From positions 1-38,620 of the forward strand of contig LCPX01000002.1 of assembly GCA_001003855.1 (NCBI GenBank): 38,620 bases of DNA, read 5' to 3'. This document shows positions 31,787 through 36,964 of the stretch, piece after piece (the stretch's first letter is position 1; each line of letters starts with the position of its first letter). The DNA is from Candidatus Moranbacteria bacterium GW2011_GWE1_49_15 (GTDB lineage Bacteria; Patescibacteriota; Minisyncoccia; Moranbacterales; GWC2-37-73). The position numbers and the translations under genes were made by a program. The notes below the pieces were generated by a model. It searched no databases and had not been told where the DNA came from. It saw only the letters and a list, made by a program, of their open reading frames with translations.

Positions 31787-31858
31787 GCCACCCTAGCTCA
31801 ACGGTAGAGCTACTGTTTTGTAAACAGTGGGTTATCGGTTCAAATCCGGTGGGTGGCT
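31787..31858 (+). tRNA. tRNA-Thr (anticodon TGT)
   Basis: Acceptor arms GCCACCC/GGGTGGC, D arm GCTC/GAGC, anticodon stem ACTGT/ACAGT around loop TTTGTAA (anticodon TGT), T arm ATCGG/CCGGT with TTCAAAT. The discriminator is T. CCA is not encoded. Confidence 0.95.
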
Positions 31859-31870
31859 CAGGTTTTTTTA

Positions 31871-31927
31871 AATCCCTTCCTTGTCGATTTTTCAAATAAC
31901 AAAATTTGAAAAATCATTGGGAAAGGG
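31871..31927 (+). other. Double hairpin after tRNA-Thr(TGT)
   Basis: A perfect 12-bp stem, GATTTTTCAAAT (31886-31897) with ATTTGAAAAATC (31904-31915), sits inside an outer CCCTT/AAGGG pairing. The outer right arm overlaps the start of the 81-bp element at 31919. It could be a processing signal or weak terminator. Confidence 0.45.
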
Positions 31928-31999
31928 GTCGGGAAAACGGAAGTTTTCCCGGGGTGGAAATATTAAAACCGCAAGGTTTTAAAGAGTGCTATGCACGAC
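31919..31999 (+). repeat. 81-bp structured element A, copy 1 (just upstream of tRNA-Tyr)
   Basis: Three hairpins in order: GGGAAAAC/GTTTTCCC with loop GGAA, TTAAAACC/GGTTTTAA with loop GCAA, and GTGC/GCAC with loop TAT. Two of the loops are GNRA-type tetraloops. It differs at 6 of 81 positions from copy 2 at 32229-32309. Confidence 0.8.
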
Positions 32000-32003
32000 A
32001 AAT

Positions 32004-32086
32004 GGGTAGTTGGCGGAGTGGTCAATCGCAGCTGACTGTAAATCAGCCGACTTCGGTCTTCGGGGGTTCGAATCCCTCACTGCCCA
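32004..32086 (+). tRNA. tRNA-Tyr (anticodon GTA)
   Basis: Class II tRNA with acceptor arms GGGTAGT/ACTGCCC, anticodon stem GCTGA/TCAGC around CTGTAAA (anticodon GTA), a long variable arm and T-arm GGTTCGAATCC. Discriminator A; CCA is not encoded. Confidence 0.95.
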
Positions 32087-32104
32087 CATGGTACGAAGTA
32101 CCTT

Positions 32105-32225
32105 ATGAGATGTAAATGGGATGAGAAGTTTATGCCCTGAAAGGGATTCGAAGGGTGCGCCCGGGAAAAGCGAACAGCTTTACTTTTTCAGCACCCAGGT
32201 CCGAAGGAGAATCCCTCACTACCCC
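32105..32225 (+). repeat. Palindromic element B, copy 1 (downstream of tRNA-Tyr)
   Basis: It starts at ATGAGATGTA and ends with GAATCCCTCACTACCC (32209-32224), a near copy of the tRNA-Tyr 3' end (GAATCCCTCACTGCCC, 32070-32085). The left arm AGGGATTC (32142-32149) is the inverted T-arm sequence and pairs with GAATCCCT (32209-32216). An inner stem GGGTGC (32153-32158)/GCACCC (32191-32196) covaries with copy 2. Confidence 0.75.
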
Positions 32226-32228
32226 GGT

Positions 32229-32309
32229 GGGAAAGGGGTCGGGAAAACGGGAGTTTTTACGGGGTGGAAATATTAAAACCGCAAGGTTTTAAGGAGCGCT
32301 ATGCGCGAC
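32229..32309 (+). repeat. 81-bp structured element A, copy 2 (directly abutting tRNA-Thr GGT)
   Basis: The copy keeps the second hairpin unchanged. In the third hairpin GTGC/GCAC becomes GCGC/GCGC, a compensatory change of a T-A to a C-G pair. The first hairpin is partly broken (GTTTTTAC). It ends exactly one base before the tRNA. Confidence 0.8.
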
Positions 32310-32382
32310 GCCGTTGTAGCTCAGTTGGTAGAGCGTATCCATGGTAAGGATAAGGTCCGCGGTTCAATCCCGCGCAACGGCT
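32310..32382 (+). tRNA. tRNA-Thr (anticodon GGT)
   Basis: Acceptor arms GCCGTTG/CAACGGC, D arm GCTC/GAGC, anticodon stem TATCC/GGATA around ATGGTAA (anticodon GGT), T-arm GCGGTTCAATCCCGC. Discriminator T. CCA is not encoded. Confidence 0.95.
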
Positions 32383-32451
32383 CAGGTAATCCGGAAATCG
32401 GCAACCGGCAACCAGTGTAATCAATAATGGGTAACCAAATCATTCAAAAAT

Positions 32452-32613
32452 ATGGGACACATCAAGGACACAATGGCGAAGATGCGATGCTCTGAATGCA
32501 AGGAAATCAATTACTATTCTTCACGCAACAAGAAGAAGGTAAAGGAGAAACTTGAGATGAACAAGTATTGCAAGAGATGCCAGAAGCACACGCTTCATAA
32601 GGAAATGAAATAG
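32452..32613 (+). CDS. rpmG: 50S ribosomal protein L33
   Basis: The 53-aa protein is L33: [17 protein letters not shown] in the first half and [15 protein letters not shown] in the second. The four Cys form the expected zinc site (two C-x2-C pairs), and the C-terminal HTLHKE is highly conserved. The start is uncertain: ATG 32452 gives 12 residues before the first Cys, whereas ATG 32473 (46 aa) has an AAGGA 4 nt upstream. It lies between tRNA-Thr(GGT) and tRNA-Trp, an order found in many bacteria near tuf and secE, neither of which is present here. Confidence 0.92.
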   Translation: MGHIKDTMAKMRCSECKEINYYSSRNKKKVKEKLEMNKYCKRCQKHTLHKEMK

Positions 32614-32649
32614 TCCAAAGGGGCGGGCTTTGCCCGTCTCTTTAAAATT

Positions 32650-32720
32650 GCGGGCATCGTATAGTGGTAATACGGCGGTCTCCAAAACCGTTAACGTGGG
32701 TTCGATTCCTACTGCCCGTG
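32650..32720 (+). tRNA. tRNA-Trp (anticodon CCA)
   Basis: Acceptor arms GCGGGCA/TGCCCGT, D stem GTAT/ATAC, anticodon stem GCGGT/ACCGT around CTCCAAA (anticodon CCA), T arm GTGGG/CCTAC with loop TTCGATT. The discriminator is G. CCA is not encoded. Confidence 0.93.
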
Positions 32721-32725
32721 CATTA

Positions 32726-32766
32726 TTCAAAAAGCATACCCCTTTATGATGGGTATGCTTTTTGAA
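32726..32766 (+). terminator. Terminator after tRNA-Trp
   Basis: A perfect 16-bp stem (TTCAAAAAGCATACCC with its complement) around a 9-nt loop. It is the first of three terminators that each follow a copy of the tRNA-Trp 3' end. Confidence 0.88.
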
Positions 32767-32772
32767 CATGTC

Positions 32773-32869
32773 ATGAGATGTAGAGGGAATCGAAGGGCGC
32801 GCCCGGAAAAAGTGAACAATTTCACTTTTTCAGCGCCCAGGTCCGGAGGAGATTCCTACTGCCCGTGCA
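32773..32869 (+). repeat. Palindromic element B, copy 2 (downstream of tRNA-Trp)
   Basis: It starts with ATGAGATGTA like copy 1 and ends with GATTCCTACTGCCCGTGC (32851-32868), an exact 18-base copy of the tRNA-Trp 3' end at 32704-32721. GGAATC (32786-32791) pairs with GATTCC (32851-32856), and the inner GGGCGC (32795-32800) pairs with GCGCCC (32833-32838). A central AAAAAGTGAA/TTCACTTTTT hairpin is perfect. Confidence 0.78.
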
Positions 32870-32873
32870 AATG

Positions 32874-32906
32874 AAATAAAAGACGCCTCCATGGCGTCTT
32901 TTATTT
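32874..32906 (+). terminator. Second terminator in the tRNA-Trp tail array
   Basis: Perfect 14-bp arms AAATAAAAGACGCC/GGCGTCTTTTATTT with a 5-nt loop, followed by a T-rich run. It lies 5 bp after the duplicated tRNA-Trp tail. Confidence 0.88.
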
Positions 32907-32922
32907 TATTTTATTTTGTCTA

Positions 32923-33023
32923 AGTAGGAATCGAGCGTATATGGATGCGAGCGAGCATTCAGCGCTGCCCAGGGCAAGGAGTTTTCAGCAGAAAACGACG
33001 CGTATAATTCCTACTACCGTGCA
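32923..33023 (+). repeat. Palindromic element, copy 3 (diverged), with a second duplicate of the tRNA-Trp tail
   Basis: It begins with AGTAGGAATCGA (32923-32934), the exact reverse complement of tRNA-Trp bases 32702-32713, and ends with ATTCCTACTACCGTGCA (33007-33023), a tail copy with one substitution and one missing base. AGTAGGAAT pairs with ATTCCTACT over 9 bp. Inner hairpins are GTTTTC/GAAAAC and ATGC/GCAT; the interior is unrelated to copies 1 and 2. Confidence 0.65.
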
Positions 33024-33030
33024 AAATAAC

Positions 33031-33060
33031 AAAAGCGCTTTTGAAAAGGAGTGCTTTTTT
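33031..33060. terminator. Third terminator in the array, also facing the convergent gene
   Basis: AAAAGCGCT (33031-33039) pairs with AGTGCTTTT (33050-33058) with one G-T pair, followed by T. It lies between the third tRNA-Trp tail copy and the 3' end of the minus-strand gene at 33083. Confidence 0.65.
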
Positions 33061-33082
33061 CGGTTTTGAAGAATAATTTTAA

Positions 33083-33478
33083 CTAGCGATCGGTCTTTTT
33101 GGCTTTTTTGGCGATGCGGGAAGCGTCTTCGGCGAGTTCTTTTTTAGCAGCGATGGCTAATTTACTCATGGATTTCCAGTGTTTTTTGAGATCGGCGGCC
33201 AGGGCGTCGATTTCCGGTTGGCTGGCTTTTTTACTTTTCTTGTATTCTTTGGAGACGGTGTCAATAATGGCTAGATAGACCGGCTCTGTTATTTCGCGGG
33301 CTTTTTCCAATTTCTCTACGACCTCACCTTTCATTTTAATGGCCCAGGCCTTGGCATGTCGTTGATGTTTTTTTCCTTTTGGTCCGAAGAAAAAATAGGC
33401 AGTGGCTGCGAGTCCGGCCAGGCTGGCGCCGGCGACGGCCAACTTGATAGCTTTGGTTCTGTTGATTTTTTTAGGCAT
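33083..33478 (-). CDS. Small membrane-anchored protein, YtxH-like
   Basis: This 131-aa protein has a single membrane helix (about residues 12-30, ending in AYFFFGPKGKKHQRHA) followed by a basic, helical cytoplasmic domain rich in Lys and Ala. The hydrophobic helix ending in a Gly-Pro-Lys turn is typical of YtxH-like or gas-vesicle-like small proteins; I cannot assign a function. The WAIKMKGEVVEKLEKAREIT segment is likely the conserved part. It follows a second small membrane protein on the same strand with a 26-bp gap, so the two are probably one operon, perhaps stress-related. Confidence 0.75.
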   Translation of the reverse strand: MPKKINRTKAIKLAVAGASLAGLAATAYFFFGPKGKKHQRHAKAWAIKMKGEVVEKLEKAREITEPVYLAIIDTVSKEYKKSKKASQPEIDALAADLKKHWKSMSKLAIAAKKELAEDASRIAKKAKKTDR

Positions 33479-33504
33479 AAGTTTCGGCTTAAAATTATTA
33501 TTTA

Positions 33505-33783
33505 TTAATTATTTTTTTTCAGTATTTTTTCTTTAGCGCGTTTTCTTCCGCGCGATGGTGGAAAAAACAAACGAAAAAGCATGTTATCCTCCAATCTTTC
33601 CTTAAGCTCCAAAACAAACTCTTCCGACTCCTTGAAATGATCCTGTAGTTTTTCGGAAATTTGATAGAGATTCCGGCCCGCTTTAATGAAATAATATAAA
33701 ACTATCGAAAGCAAAATAGCCAGCACCACGGTTGCGATTGAAGATATAAAGAAAAAAATATCAGCTTTCATGATTGTTGACAT
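33505..33783 (-). CDS. Small membrane protein with a coiled-coil tail (DUF948-like layout)
   Basis: From ATG 33783 the product is 92 aa: MSTIMKADIFFFISSIATVV begins a long membrane helix (about 9-34), followed by an amphipathic helix (LYQISEKLQDHFKESEEFVL) and a basic tail. The layout resembles DUF948/YtxG-type proteins and partners of YtxH-like proteins, which matches the next gene; this is inference. The open frame extends upstream to 33861, but that part overlaps a gene remnant that ends at 33786, two bases before this ATG, so 33783 is preferred. ATG 33771 is another candidate. Confidence 0.7.
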   Translation of the reverse strand: MSTIMKADIFFFISSIATVVLAILLSIVLYYFIKAGRNLYQISEKLQDHFKESEEFVLELKERLEDNMLFRLFFPPSRGRKRAKEKILKKNN

Positions 33784-33785
33784 GT

Positions 33786-34090
33786 TTATATGTGTTTCGC
33801 CAAAAGCCTCTTGGACAGAGTCTGATGGCTGGGTGATTTTTTTAGCCAGATGATCTTGCATCCTTTCAGAAAAACGTCCCTTTCAGTTTTTGTCATACTG
33901 GCTTTTTTAAGTAATTGCAGTTTCTCTTGATAATACACTACCTGGAAGTTTATATTCCAATAGTTTTTCTCTGCAAGAATACGATGTTCCGAGTTTGTTG
34001 CATTAAGGAGTTAGCGCACTTAGGTTGGCTTCAATAATATCCCAATTTTCAAGTATATTTGTCCGAATGTCATTTAGCGCTTCGTGCAGA
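33786..34090 (-). pseudogene. Frameshifted, 5'-truncated remnant of an unidentified protein gene
   Basis: On the minus strand a protein-like frame ends at 34003 with NILENWDIIEANLSALTP and a stop. If one T is skipped at about 34005 the reading continues N-A-T-N-S-E-H-R-I-L, then EKNYWNINFQVVYYQEKLQL and ERDVFLKGCKIIWLKKS, to a stop at 33786-33788. Both parts look like real protein, and together they would make one continuous sequence of about 100 residues. No start codon precedes it: upstream it runs into a terminator hairpin at 34099-34126. The family is not recognised. The alternative is an unrelated non-coding stretch that happens to read well. Confidence 0.5.
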
Positions 34091-34098
34091 TAAAACAA

Positions 34099-34126
34099 GA
34101 AAAAACATCCAATCGGGTGCTTTTTT
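34099..34126. terminator. Hairpin with A/T tracts, terminator-like
   Basis: CATCC (34106-34110) pairs with GGGTG (34115-34119), then an A-C mismatch and A5/T5 arms. It stands between the gene remnant and the promoter of the flavoprotein gene, with no intact gene for it to end, so it may be a leftover. Confidence 0.55.
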
Positions 34127-34152
34127 GTTTTTGATATCGATTGTGGTAAAAT
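34125..34152 (+). promoter_or_regulatory. Promoter of the NADH-oxidase-like gene
   Basis: TTGTTT (34125-34130), 16 bp, then TAAAAT (34147-34152) with TG at the extended -10 position (TGGTAAAAT). The predicted start is near 34159. Confidence 0.5.
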
Positions 34153-34176
34153 AAAATCACTTGAAAAAAACTTCAT

Positions 34177-35559
34177 ATGCAAAACAAAAACAAAATGAAA
34201 AAAATAATATCGATAGGATGCGGCGGCGCGGGGATGTTCTCGGCAATCGTCGCGACCCAGCTTAAAAAAGGGGAATTCGAAGCGATCGTGCTTTCGGATG
34301 AGAAGGATATCTATTGCCGTTGTACGACGCCGTATATCGTGACGGGCGAAGCCCAGCTTTGCGACGCGATCCAGCCGGAAAGCATGATCGAGAGTTACGG
34401 GCCGAAGATCGTGCATGAGAAGGCGATCGGCATCAACACCAAAAGGAAACACGTCCTGACCAAGGAAGGGCGCATCCATAAATATGATTATCTGGTCATC
34501 GCCACGGGTGCTTCCCCGTTCATTCCGCAAATCAAGGGAATGGATTCAAAAAACGTCTTCACTGTCAGGAACAGCCACGACATGGAATGTATCCAAGCTC
34601 GCCTAGGAAAAGCCAAGAGCGCGGTCGTGGTTGGGGCGGGGGTGATCGGCATGGAGATGGCCGGAGCGCTCAAGGCCAAGGGATTGGAAGTCAGCCTTGT
34701 CGAATACGCGCCGGGAATTTCCTCCGGAATCACCGATAAGGAATTCGCCAAAAAGATAATTTCGCATCTGGAAGGAAACGGAATCAAGATGAGATTCCGG
34801 AGCAAGGTCGTGGAAATAAACGACGCGCCGAGAAAAAAGAAAGAAATAATAATCAAAAAAGGCAGGCAAAGCGAAAAGATCGTCGCCGATCTGGTGATCG
34901 TGGCGGCGGGAGTGCGTCCCAATCTGGAGGTCATCAGCGGAACGAAGATAAAAGCCAACCAATTCGGGATACTGGTGGACGAAAAGATGAGGACGAATAT
35001 AAAGGACGTTTATGCTTGCGGGGATTGCTGCGTGCCGCTTTCGGCGGTGACGGGGAAAAACGAACCGAGCTCTTTGGCTTCAAGCGCGATCCAGCAATCC
35101 AAGATCGTCGGATACCAGATGGCGGGATTTCCGATCAAATACGCGGGTTCCACGGGAGCTTTCGCTTTCCAGACGCTTGGCAGGGAATATGCGGCGGCTG
35201 GACTTAATGAAGACGAAGCGCGCAGGAAATTCAGGTGGGTCGTCGTCGGGCGCGCCCAAACCACGGACGTATACAAGGATTTGGAAAGGAACAAGCCCTT
35301 GGACGTGAAGCTGATTTTCGCGGGACCTAAAATGAGGTTGGTCGGCTACGAAGGTTTCGGAAACGGGGTGATCGCTTCGGCGGAAGTCGCCAGTTTCGCG
35401 ATCGGACTTCGCCTCAACATCTTGAAAGTCTTGAAATTCAACTACATCGCGCATCCGAGCCTGACCCCTTGGCCTTTCATGAACCCGATCATCATGGCGA
35501 CCGAGGACGCGATGGGGAGTTTGATGAAAAAATTCAAAGAGTTTTTCGGGAAAAAATAA
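34177..35559 (+). CDS. FAD/NAD(P)-dependent oxidoreductase of the NADH oxidase/CoA-disulfide reductase family
   Basis: The 460-aa protein has the two-dinucleotide-fold layout: FAD-binding GCGGAGMFSA near residues 14-23, KYDYLVIATGASPFIPQI, NAD-binding VVVGAGVIGMEMAGAL, and the second FAD motif NIKDVYACGDCC, then a C-terminal dimerisation domain. In the position where NADH oxidases and CoA-disulfide reductases have a redox Cys (SxNCGxPY), it has YCRCTTPYIVTG with Cys47 and Cys49, so a cysteine-based redox reaction on a disulfide, persulfide, peroxide or oxygen is plausible. Substrate unknown. It may help oxygen or sulfur stress tolerance in an otherwise fermentative cell. A second ATG at 34195 gives the canonical start MKKIISIG. 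A terminator follows. Confidence 0.88.
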   Translation: MQNKNKMKKIISIGCGGAGMFSAIVATQLKKGEFEAIVLSDEKDIYCRCTTPYIVTGEAQLCDAIQPESMIESYGPKIVHEKAIGINTKRKHVLTKEGRIHKYDYLVIATGASPFIPQIKGMDSKNVFTVRNSHDMECIQARLGKAKSAVVVGAGVIGMEMAGALKAKGLEVSLVEYAPGISSGITDKEFAKKIISHLEGNGIKMRFRSKVVEINDAPRKKKEIIIKKGRQSEKIVADLVIVAAGVRPNLEVISGTKIKANQFGILVDEKMRTNIKDVYACGDCCVPLSAVTGKNEPSSLASSAIQQSKIVGYQMAGFPIKYAGSTGAFAFQTLGREYAAAGLNEDEARRKFRWVVVGRAQTTDVYKDLERNKPLDVKLIFAGPKMRLVGYEGFGNGVIASAEVASFAIGLRLNILKVLKFNYIAHPSLTPWPFMNPIIMATEDAMGSLMKKFKEFFGKK

Positions 35560-35582
35560 TAATATTTTTCAAAGCAGATTTT

Positions 35583-35607
35583 CAAAACACCCCCTACGGG
35601 TGTTTTG
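35583..35607 (+). terminator. Terminator of the oxidoreductase gene
   Basis: CAAAACACCC/GGGTGTTTTG arms with a 5-nt loop lie about 25 bp after the stop codon. Confidence 0.85.
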
Positions 35608-35682
35608 TTGGTAATAAGGGAAATATACGAACTTTGCCGGTGTATTAAAATCATAGGCTTAAGTCGCAACTTAATCTCATGT

Positions 35683-35982
35683 ATGTTTGGAATAATAAGA
35701 ACATTGGTAAATATAGTTTTCGGGGTGATCGAATTTCTATTATTGCTCCGTTTCGTATTCAAGTTTTTTGTCGTTAATCCCGGTACCCCTTTCGTTGCTT
35801 GGATTTATGGTACGACGGCGCCACTGGTCAGTCCATTCGCAGGAATCCTTCCGGACCTTAAATTGGGAGGATTCGTGGTCGATTTTGCGACACTGGCCTC
35901 ACTGATCGTTTACGCTTTCGTGAGTTATCTGATTTTGCAATTGTTTTCCCATATAGGCCCTAGGTGGCATAGGGATTCATGA
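35683..35982 (+). CDS. YggT family membrane protein
   Basis: From ATG 35683 the product is 99 aa with two membrane helices flanking the conserved YggT pattern: VFGVIEFLLLLRFVFKFFVV, NPGTPFVAWIYGTTAPLVSP with the Pro, and LASLIVYAFVSYLILQLF. YggT proteins are small inner-membrane proteins of unclear role, linked to osmotic shock and, in plants and cyanobacteria, to complex assembly. The frame stays open upstream to 35605, inside a terminator hairpin, so those residues are not credible. It is followed by two further tiny membrane proteins, suggesting a stress-type cluster. No clear ribosome binding site is seen. Confidence 0.85.
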   Translation: MFGIIRTLVNIVFGVIEFLLLLRFVFKFFVVNPGTPFVAWIYGTTAPLVSPFAGILPDLKLGGFVVDFATLASLIVYAFVSYLILQLFSHIGPRWHRDS

Positions 35983-36027
35983 ATACCGCCTAGATTCATT
36001 TAAGTTAATTTATTTAATAACAAACAT

Positions 36028-36177
36028 ATGTTGTGGACAATAGCCGTAATATTATTCGTACTTTGGCTCTTGGGATTCATAACGGCGAGCACTTTCGGCG
36101 GATGGATCCATGTGTTGCTGGTCATAGCTCTCGTGGTAATCGTAATACAACTTCTCCAAGGTAGGAAAATTTTGTAG
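36028..36177 (+). CDS. lmo0937 family small membrane protein (49 aa)
   Basis: The 49-residue product, beginning MLWTIAVILFVLWLLGFITA and continuing STFGGWIHVLLVIALVVIVI, is two hydrophobic helices joined by TFGGW. This matches the lmo0937-type family of tiny membrane proteins, found in many bacteria and of unknown function, often induced by stress. It is too short for common gene-length filters. It stands 45 bp after yggT and ahead of a hairpin terminator. No Shine-Dalgarno sequence is apparent (AACAAACAT before the ATG). Confidence 0.85.
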   Translation: MLWTIAVILFVLWLLGFITASTFGGWIHVLLVIALVVIVIQLLQGRKIL

Positions 36178-36199
36178 TGCCATCATTAATGATAAGAAG

Positions 36200-36224
36200 A
36201 CACCTTTTTCGAGGTGTTTTTTTT
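36200..36224 (+). terminator. Terminator of the lmo0937-like gene
   Basis: ACACCT/AGGTGT arms with a 6-nt loop are followed by a run of eight T. Confidence 0.82.
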
Positions 36225-36305
36225 GTTTAGCTTTTAAGTGGAGACAGGCATCGAAGGAAACAGTTTTGCTGTTGTAATATAAACATTAATCATTCAGGCA
36301 AAAAT

Positions 36306-36374
36306 ATGCCGTATAAAAACATAGAGGAACATATAAAAGACGCGAAATCCGGCAAGTGGAAGAAGAGGGAGTGA
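36306..36374 (+). CDS. Possible 22-aa peptide
   Basis: A short open frame (MPYKNIEEHIKDAKSGKWKK and two more residues) ends in TGA. The MPYKNIEEH start recalls the first residues of some longer Patescibacteria proteins, so it could be a truncated remnant. No ribosome binding site or promoter is evident; weak evidence only. Confidence 0.25.
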   Translation: MPYKNIEEHIKDAKSGKWKKRE

Positions 36375-36427
36375 GGACGTTTTCGTATGTTCCGATTCCT
36401 GATAATTTCTTAACCTAGCTTAATCAT

Positions 36428-36757
36428 ATGGAATTCTTAATAACCTGGTTGGTGTCCGCGGTGGTCATCCTGCTGCTGTCCTATCTTTTGCCGGGAATCA
36501 CCGTCGCTGGATTCGTCAGCGCCCTGCTGGTAGCCTTGGTTTGGGGTCTGCTTAACGCATTCATAAAGCCGATCCTGCTGGTTTTGACGCTGCCCATCAA
36601 CATACTGACCCTGGGTCTTTTTACCTTCATTCTCAACGCGCTCCTGGTCATGTTGGTAGCGGCTGTCGTTCCTGGATTCCGGGTCGCTAATTTTTGGTGG
36701 GCCCTGCTCTTCAGTGTCCTCTTGTCGTTGGTCATGTTCCTGGTTTCAAAGTATTGA
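36428..36757 (+). CDS. Holin-like four-helix membrane protein (PF04020/YvlD family)
   Basis: The 109-aa protein is almost entirely hydrophobic with four helices: WLVSAVVILLLSYLLPGITV, ALLVALVWGLLNAFIKPILL, LPINILTLGLFTFILNALLV, and WALLFSVLLSLVMFLVSKY. The ALVWGLLNAFIKPIL and LPINILTLGLFTFILNALL motifs are diagnostic of the 'phage holin family 4' superfamily (YvlD), which is mostly chromosomal and not phage-derived. Role is unknown, possibly envelope stress. No other phage gene is near. A strong terminator follows. Confidence 0.9.
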   Translation: MEFLITWLVSAVVILLLSYLLPGITVAGFVSALLVALVWGLLNAFIKPILLVLTLPINILTLGLFTFILNALLVMLVAAVVPGFRVANFWWALLFSVLLSLVMFLVSKY

Positions 36758-36780
36758 AAAAAAGGGGCATCTTTGGCGCA

Positions 36781-36812
36781 GGCGCACCGTGCGAACGGTG
36801 CGCCTTTTGTTT
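36781..36812 (+). terminator. Terminator of the holin-like gene
   Basis: Perfect 10-bp stem GGCGCACCGT/ACGGTGCGCC with loop GCGA (GNRA), followed by TTTTG and five T. Confidence 0.9.
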
Positions 36813-36923
36813 TTGCTTCGCATAGCTGTTTAACGGAACCGATCCTTAAGCGATCTGAATAAAGAAATAAAAACGGAAAGCAATAAAGATGAAACCAAGC
36901 AGGAAAAATAATTTTCGATAATA

Positions 36924-36953
36924 AAAAAACACACCCTTGCGGGTGCGTTTTTT
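36924..36953 (-). terminator. Terminator of the DEAD-box helicase gene
   Basis: CACCC/GGGTG with an A-C mismatch then AAAAAAC/GTTTTTT arms. It lies 12 bp past the helicase stop on the minus strand. Confidence 0.82.
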
Positions 36954-36964
36954 GAAACCAAGAT

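Noticed and set aside
31880-33060. CRISPR array among the repeats of the tRNA cluster
   Set aside because: Repeats are few, differ in length and spacing, are tied to tRNA ends, and no cas gene is near.
34003-34530. Full 175-codon minus-strand gene
   Set aside because: Most of it is antisense to the flavoprotein gene and crosses a terminator; only its last ~28 codons look like real protein, treated as part of the remnant.
36428-36757. Prophage remnant suggested by the holin-like protein
   Set aside because: PF04020 proteins are widespread chromosomal membrane proteins and no other phage gene is present.
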